Below are positions 59,536 to 64,000 of a stretch of DNA of 64,000 bases, piece after piece. The stretch spans positions 16,223,248 to 16,287,247 of the forward strand of contig OX104134.1 of NCBI GenBank assembly GCA_944470555.2, in the 5' to 3' direction. The DNA is from Heterobilharzia americana (lineage: Eukaryota; Platyhelminthes; Trematoda; Strigeidida; Schistosomatidae). The translations under genes were made by a program, and so were the position numbers. Under the pieces are notes generated by a model that did no database searches, had not been told where the DNA came from, and worked only from the letters and a program-made list of their open reading frames with translations. Each line of letters starts with the position of its first letter. The first letter of the stretch is position 1.

Positions 59536-61100
59536 AAGTTGTTTGTTGCTGCAATAAATGCACTTTTACAGCCGGTCAACTAGAAAATGTTCTTCACTGT
59601 GTAGCCTTTATATGATCCATTCTAGTATGTGAATAACGCTGAAATCTGAAACCCTATGTAGGCGGGTACACAAGAATGGTAACTGAAGATCATCTCATAT
59701 ATTTTCTAGTAAAAGACTACTGACTAATTCGCTTAGTAATCAAAAGAGAAGTTTCAGATAAGTGAAAAATTATGAAATCGCATTTAGTTTTTGGTGATTG
59801 TAAGCACCTGGAAGTAAGTAAATTCGTAAAGTTATTCTTGTGGTTCAATGAGTTATTACATCACTGCAAAAATGTTCATAAAATAGAGGTCAAAAACGGT
59901 AAAGTTAAGAAACAACCTATTTTCAACGGATATTACAATGCTATACAGTTCTTGAAATAATGCCTATAGCTAACTATTGGAAGCAAAATGATAGGACACT
60001 TTGAACTGTTTACAATCGGTGTTCAAGTCAGTTACCTATTACGTAAGAATGTAGACACGAGTTTCCCATATATAATAAATGAAAAGAAATGAAAATTGTA
60101 TTGTGATGTGATATGTGCCCATAACCTAGGACTGATTACGACCCACGAAGATGGAGTTAGTTAAGATTCCCAATTCCGCTTTAGCCAATAGGGGTTCGAG
60201 ACAGCGGTCATTTGAATGAGAGGTGGATAGTTGTCCTTTTTCGTCATAATAGTTGTCTAGCTAAGATAAATCGTAAGAATCCAAACCGAAGTGAATTACA
60301 CACACACACAGATTCATTTGTTTTAATTCGGTTACCTAAGTTAGCGTTTGTCAGCTGACTGATTTCCGTATTCTGGCTCATTCCCTGTAGTGATTTGGAT
60401 TATCTGTCAGTTTCTACAACAGTACATGAATAGGAGGATCAGTCTATCATGCAAGCGTGTTACATGCAATCGAATGAACACAGCTATTCTTATCAACACA
60501 TTTCAAGTGTTCATTAAATAAATTGGATGATTGGTTTGCAAATTAATTAAAAAGTGCATGGTTCACACTTTTGTTTTTGAAAAACTGTAGTTTTTCAGTT
60601 GCTTAACCATTATGTCAGCAGAGTTTTCATTGGAAACCACAACTACAACATCACAAATTGTGATCTCCATGTGTGTTACGAAATATGCTGTTGAACAGAT
60701 CATTTTCAGCTTTGTAAGCTGGATATTTACGCATACATAGATAGGAATCCAAGCCAGAAAAAATGGAACGACTGCCAAGTGTTCATGGTCTGTCTAGCGA
60801 AATATACAGATCAAAGTGAGAGTTCTCGAACTTCTCACGTTGTCTAGTAATATGTTTACTGGTTGATTTTTGTTGCTTTTCGGTTCAATGAGTTTATTAC
60901 CTATCGTATGTTATCACTAGACGTTTTATCTATAGCGTTATAACATTTTATTCAAGTCTAGAGAAACACTTATGTTTAAAATGTTTCCCCTTGAAATCCA
61001 GCTTAGTTTACACAGCATGGGATGATTCATTTTGATAAATTGATTTTACCTTCCATAAATTTACACGTTCTAAGTATGCTTTCTAGTCTTGAACAACTTT
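59536..61100. other. Unassigned interval
   Basis: No gene, RNA or repeat recognised. Confidence 0.45.
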
Positions 61101-61104
61101 TTGG

Positions 61105-61290
61105 AATATTTATTCTTTTGTGCAAAGACTATTGTCCAAAACTTTCTAATCGGATTCCTTCTCTTCCTAAACACTTTTGTCCACTTTCATATCAGTCCCT
61201 TTCTATCTTCTTGTCCTTTGTATGCTACCTGAAGCGATGCACTTTTGTGCAGGGCTCCAAGTTGATTTTATCTGTATGTCTGTGTGTCAA
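61105..61290 (+). repeat. 3' UTR fragment of the second non-LTR family
   Basis: The pyrimidine-rich blocks CATATCAGTCCCTTTCTATC, CCTTTGTATGCTACCTGAAG and CCAAGTTGATTTTA match in order the region after the coding relic at 35.86-35.99 kb. Confidence 0.6.
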
Positions 61291-61352
61291 TCAATCGTCA
61301 GTCTACCTGCCTGTGTATCTGTCTATCTGTGTGTCTGTGTATTCGTCTGTCT
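61276..61352. repeat. TCTG/TGTC-rich microsatellite
   Basis: An irregular run of CTGTCTATCTGTGTGTCTGT-type units, directly after the retrotransposon 3' fragment. Confidence 0.8.
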
Positions 61353-61390
61353 GTATCTGCATTTTATATTGGATTTTTATTCTTTTTGTA

Positions 61391-61458
61391 CTGGGTGATG
61401 ATTGAAGGTGAAATAAAAATCTGGGCCGCGGCCGGATTCCAACCAGCGACCATGCTAT
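61391..61458 (-). mobile_element. tRNA-headed SINE, copy 5 (truncated)
   Basis: The minus strand has GCTGGTTGGAATCCGGCCGC (box B with one change), GGCCCAGATTTTTATTTCAC and CTTCAATCATCACCC. The A-box side is missing. Confidence 0.72.
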
Positions 61459-61965
61459 TCGTTTGTGAGTTTAGCAGTTAATTGGAATGTATATTATAAC
61501 TTGTTTGATTACATTTGAGATAATGATCACGCCTCAAGTTCAAAACAGTTTTACACGTTTATATTCTCTTTTCGAACATCGGCATTATCTCTTTTATACC
61601 TAACATTTTACTGAAAAATTGTTAAATCTTATTTTAACTTTTGATTCCTCAGAGAAAATTGATGGTATTATTGCTCACCGAAAATTTTTTATCTGGAACA
61701 TTTTCTAATGCAAGACATTAATTACTTCAACTGGACACCGGGGAACTAGTCCATCACTTGCCTTTATCGAGCCAAAAGTCTGTTTAGGTCATACATTGAA
61801 TTATCAGGAAGTAACTATTTGGAGATAGAATAAATAGCTGGTTCTTTTCTGCTATTTTCCTTTCAAATATCCTTTTATAAATGACATCAGCCTCGCTCCT
61901 AGCATCTCTTACAAAGTAATGGATACCATTACTGCCTACTTAAATATTTTAGTTTTGTCCTTCCT

Positions 61966-62703
61966 TATTATTATTATTAGTCCCTTGGGATCCTAATGGA
62001 ACATAGGGCTTCAGTAGCACGTCTCCAATGCACTCTGTTCTCTCAAATCTTTTCAACATGGCTCCACGACAGCCCACAACCTCCCATTTCCTCCTAGCAC
62101 GATCTCCTCCATGTCACCCTCGCCTCAGACGCCCAACTCGTCGCTTCCCATGGGGATTCCACTCGACCACCTGGCCTGACGCGTGATGTCCCCAGTCCGC
62201 CTTCTCAGTGTATGCCCAATCCAATCCAATACAATCCAATCCATCTCCACTTCCTTCCACCACATATTTGTTCAGCGATAGCTTCTTGGTTGGTGCGTCG
62301 CCAGGCCGCAGTTCCTTGTTGCTTATTCTCATTATTTTCGCCATCTGATCTTCAATAACGAGACAGAGTAGGCAGTTGTTGATCAATGTCTGTAGTTTGT
62401 TGGAAATGTCTTTCGTAACGCGCCAAGTCTCTGAGCCATACAGAAGCACTGACTTGACTGAAGTTGGTGTTGAAAATCCGAATCTTGTTCCACATGATGA
62501 GTGCAGTGCAAAAGATCTCCACACTGGTTTCAGGCTAATGAGCGACTGTCTCGCTTTTCCGATCCTGGCTGGCTTTGACATCCTCGTCTGTGCCTGTACC
62601 GACTGTAGTTGAAACAGTGCTTCCTAGATAGGTGAAGGAGGTTACTTCCCTCAAGTTTCTCCCGTTCATGGTGATTGGAGCTTTCTGTTGTTTTTCGTTG
62701 GGC
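61966..62703 (-). mobile_element. RTE-like retrotransposon copy E (5'-truncated, with TSD)
   Basis: A 738-base 3' copy on the minus strand with a short TAA tail. GTCCTTCCT at 61,957-61,965 and 62,704-62,712 is a 9-base target-site duplication. The 155-codon frame at 62,114-62,581 is identical in translation to copy D's, so D and E are very recent relatives or have been homogenised. They lie in opposite orientation 2.4 kb apart. Confidence 0.92.
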
Positions 62704-62712
62704 GTCCTTCCT

Positions 62713-64000
62713 AATAAAAGTTATGAATTTTCTACAAATACTGCAGTCCCTCTATATTTATTGGAAGTAGCATTGCAAGTATAGTAGCACTAGGAACTTC
62801 TTGGTTCAAATACATTGAATGAAGCCAAAATACAAGTAAATAATTAAATATAGTTGAATACGCTTCAATTTACTTCTTTTTCATATATGCTACATAGAAT
62901 TGGACTATTGTGAAGATTTGTCTAACAAGTGCTAAGCGTCTGAAGTCATCATGCAGTAGCTCCTAGATCCACGTTTCGTGTATGTTGGGACTCATAACAA
63001 TGCTGTATGTGCAAGCAATCTTCGTTGACAGAGTTTTTCTTTGAGTCGTTGAGCAACTGAGATTAGCCCTTACTACTGACTGCAGATGTAAACGGTTGAG
63101 TAAAGCTTACCACAAGTTCACATTACGCAGCCGGTTGATCATACTTTGTTCCATGGTTAACGTATTTTGAATAGCATTCGTAACTCCTCATTAATATTTG
63201 TTTACCTTCCAGGGACATATTTTTGCATATAATCCAGTTTCCGAAAGTTAGCTGAAGTCTAAGTGTTTTGTGATGGGAAAACTTTGAATATCAATTTGAG
63301 TGACGGAAATAATATTTTAGACAAGGCATACTGTTGCTTGTTAGCGTATGATAACCCTAACTTCAGGATATCTTGTCAACTGACAGGTTAACTATGTTAC
63401 ATTTTCCTACGACTAGATATATACACTGATCGTTCACAAACACACAAACACTCGTATTCATGCAGAAAATTAGGAATTAAGATGTCAATGCATTCAGCAA
63501 GTGTTCAAAAACCCACACAACTTAGCCAATTAAGTGAATTACCTTTAAGTGCACGGATTCCTTGTCAGTTGTTGTAAAGAATGTGAAGGAAAAATCAATA
63601 GGATGCAAATAAATATTGGTTACGCGACTCAGCAGTAAGAACTCAGTGCAAACCCTGTCTAGAACGCTGGATTGGGTCGAGTATCTTTGTTTAAACATTT
63701 GAGTCATTTTGACGACTTACCTTCCGTATTCCCTGAAAATTCGTTTGTTTAAGTGCTATACTAATTTGCGAATGATAGTTTAATTTTGATAATAAAAGGC
63801 TACACTATTAATCCATGAATACATAGTCAAACTGACCCTTTATAGAAATCTTTGCAAAGCTACGTAGGAACATCGTAAATAAGGTCGTTTTTGAAATGAC
63901 CGACCAGAGGTAAGTGAATCAAAAACTCTACTTATCGGTAGTCAAAATGTTAGTTTGGAGCCACTCAAGGTCCACGTAACGAGGTTATAATTGAGCCACA
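62713..64000. other. Unassigned interval to window end
   Basis: No gene, RNA or repeat recognised. Confidence 0.45.

Overview
The window looks like an AT-rich, gene-poor, repeat-packed stretch of flatworm nuclear DNA, most likely from a schistosome (blood fluke). The main reasons are tRNA-headed repeats carrying hammerhead-ribozyme cores, as in the Smα family of Schistosoma mansoni, and many RTE-like non-LTR retrotransposon copies. There are also intron-split exons with canonical splice sites, no operons or bacterial signals, and a 500-base run of N that is typical of a draft scaffold. The species cannot be fixed from the sequence alone.

Only one host gene can be recognised. Two minus-strand exons, at 21,430-21,253 and 19,430-19,299, encode TM1-TM2 of an SLC6 sodium/chloride-dependent transporter. 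They join exactly at a GGG|AF junction across a 1.8 kb intron. A glycine sits where monoamine transporters carry an aspartate, so an amino-acid (glycine, proline or GABA-type) transporter is more likely. The remaining exons are not identified; some may lie outside the window or in the N gap.

The rest is dominated by mobile DNA. One RTE-like family occurs as six copies. A is an old full-length copy at 182-4950. B is nested inside A at about 1,627-2,818. C (13,138-14,326), D (58,082-59,531) and E (61,966-62,703) are 5'-truncated. F (50,549-53,744) is full length and nearly intact, with all endonuclease and RT motifs and one visible frameshift near its C-terminus. Target-site duplications can be read for B, C, E and F. 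Fragments of a second non-LTR family lie at 35.4, 49.7 and 61.1 kb.

Between these lie three families of short non-autonomous repeats: (1) Smα-like tRNA/hammerhead repeats at 30.5, 38.7, 39.7, 41.2 and 46.2 kb; (2) a second hammerhead-bearing family, several copies of which are inverted repeats with two ribozyme modules head to head (24.2, 32.6 and 39.0 kb) or only inverted termini (38.3 kb); (3) a tRNA-headed SINE at 27.3, 42.4, 53.8 and 61.4 kb, one copy being a palindrome. Nine copies of a roughly 140-bp palindromic, MITE-like element with TGACTTTAAAGGCC-type ends cluster mainly at 31.5-35.3 kb and flank the transporter exons. Microsatellites (TA, ATT, and GCAGT, CCAAT and GGCT expansions inside RTE copies) complete the picture. 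The most unusual structure is the hammerhead inverted-repeat family, especially the 276-bp foldback at 32,589-32,864.
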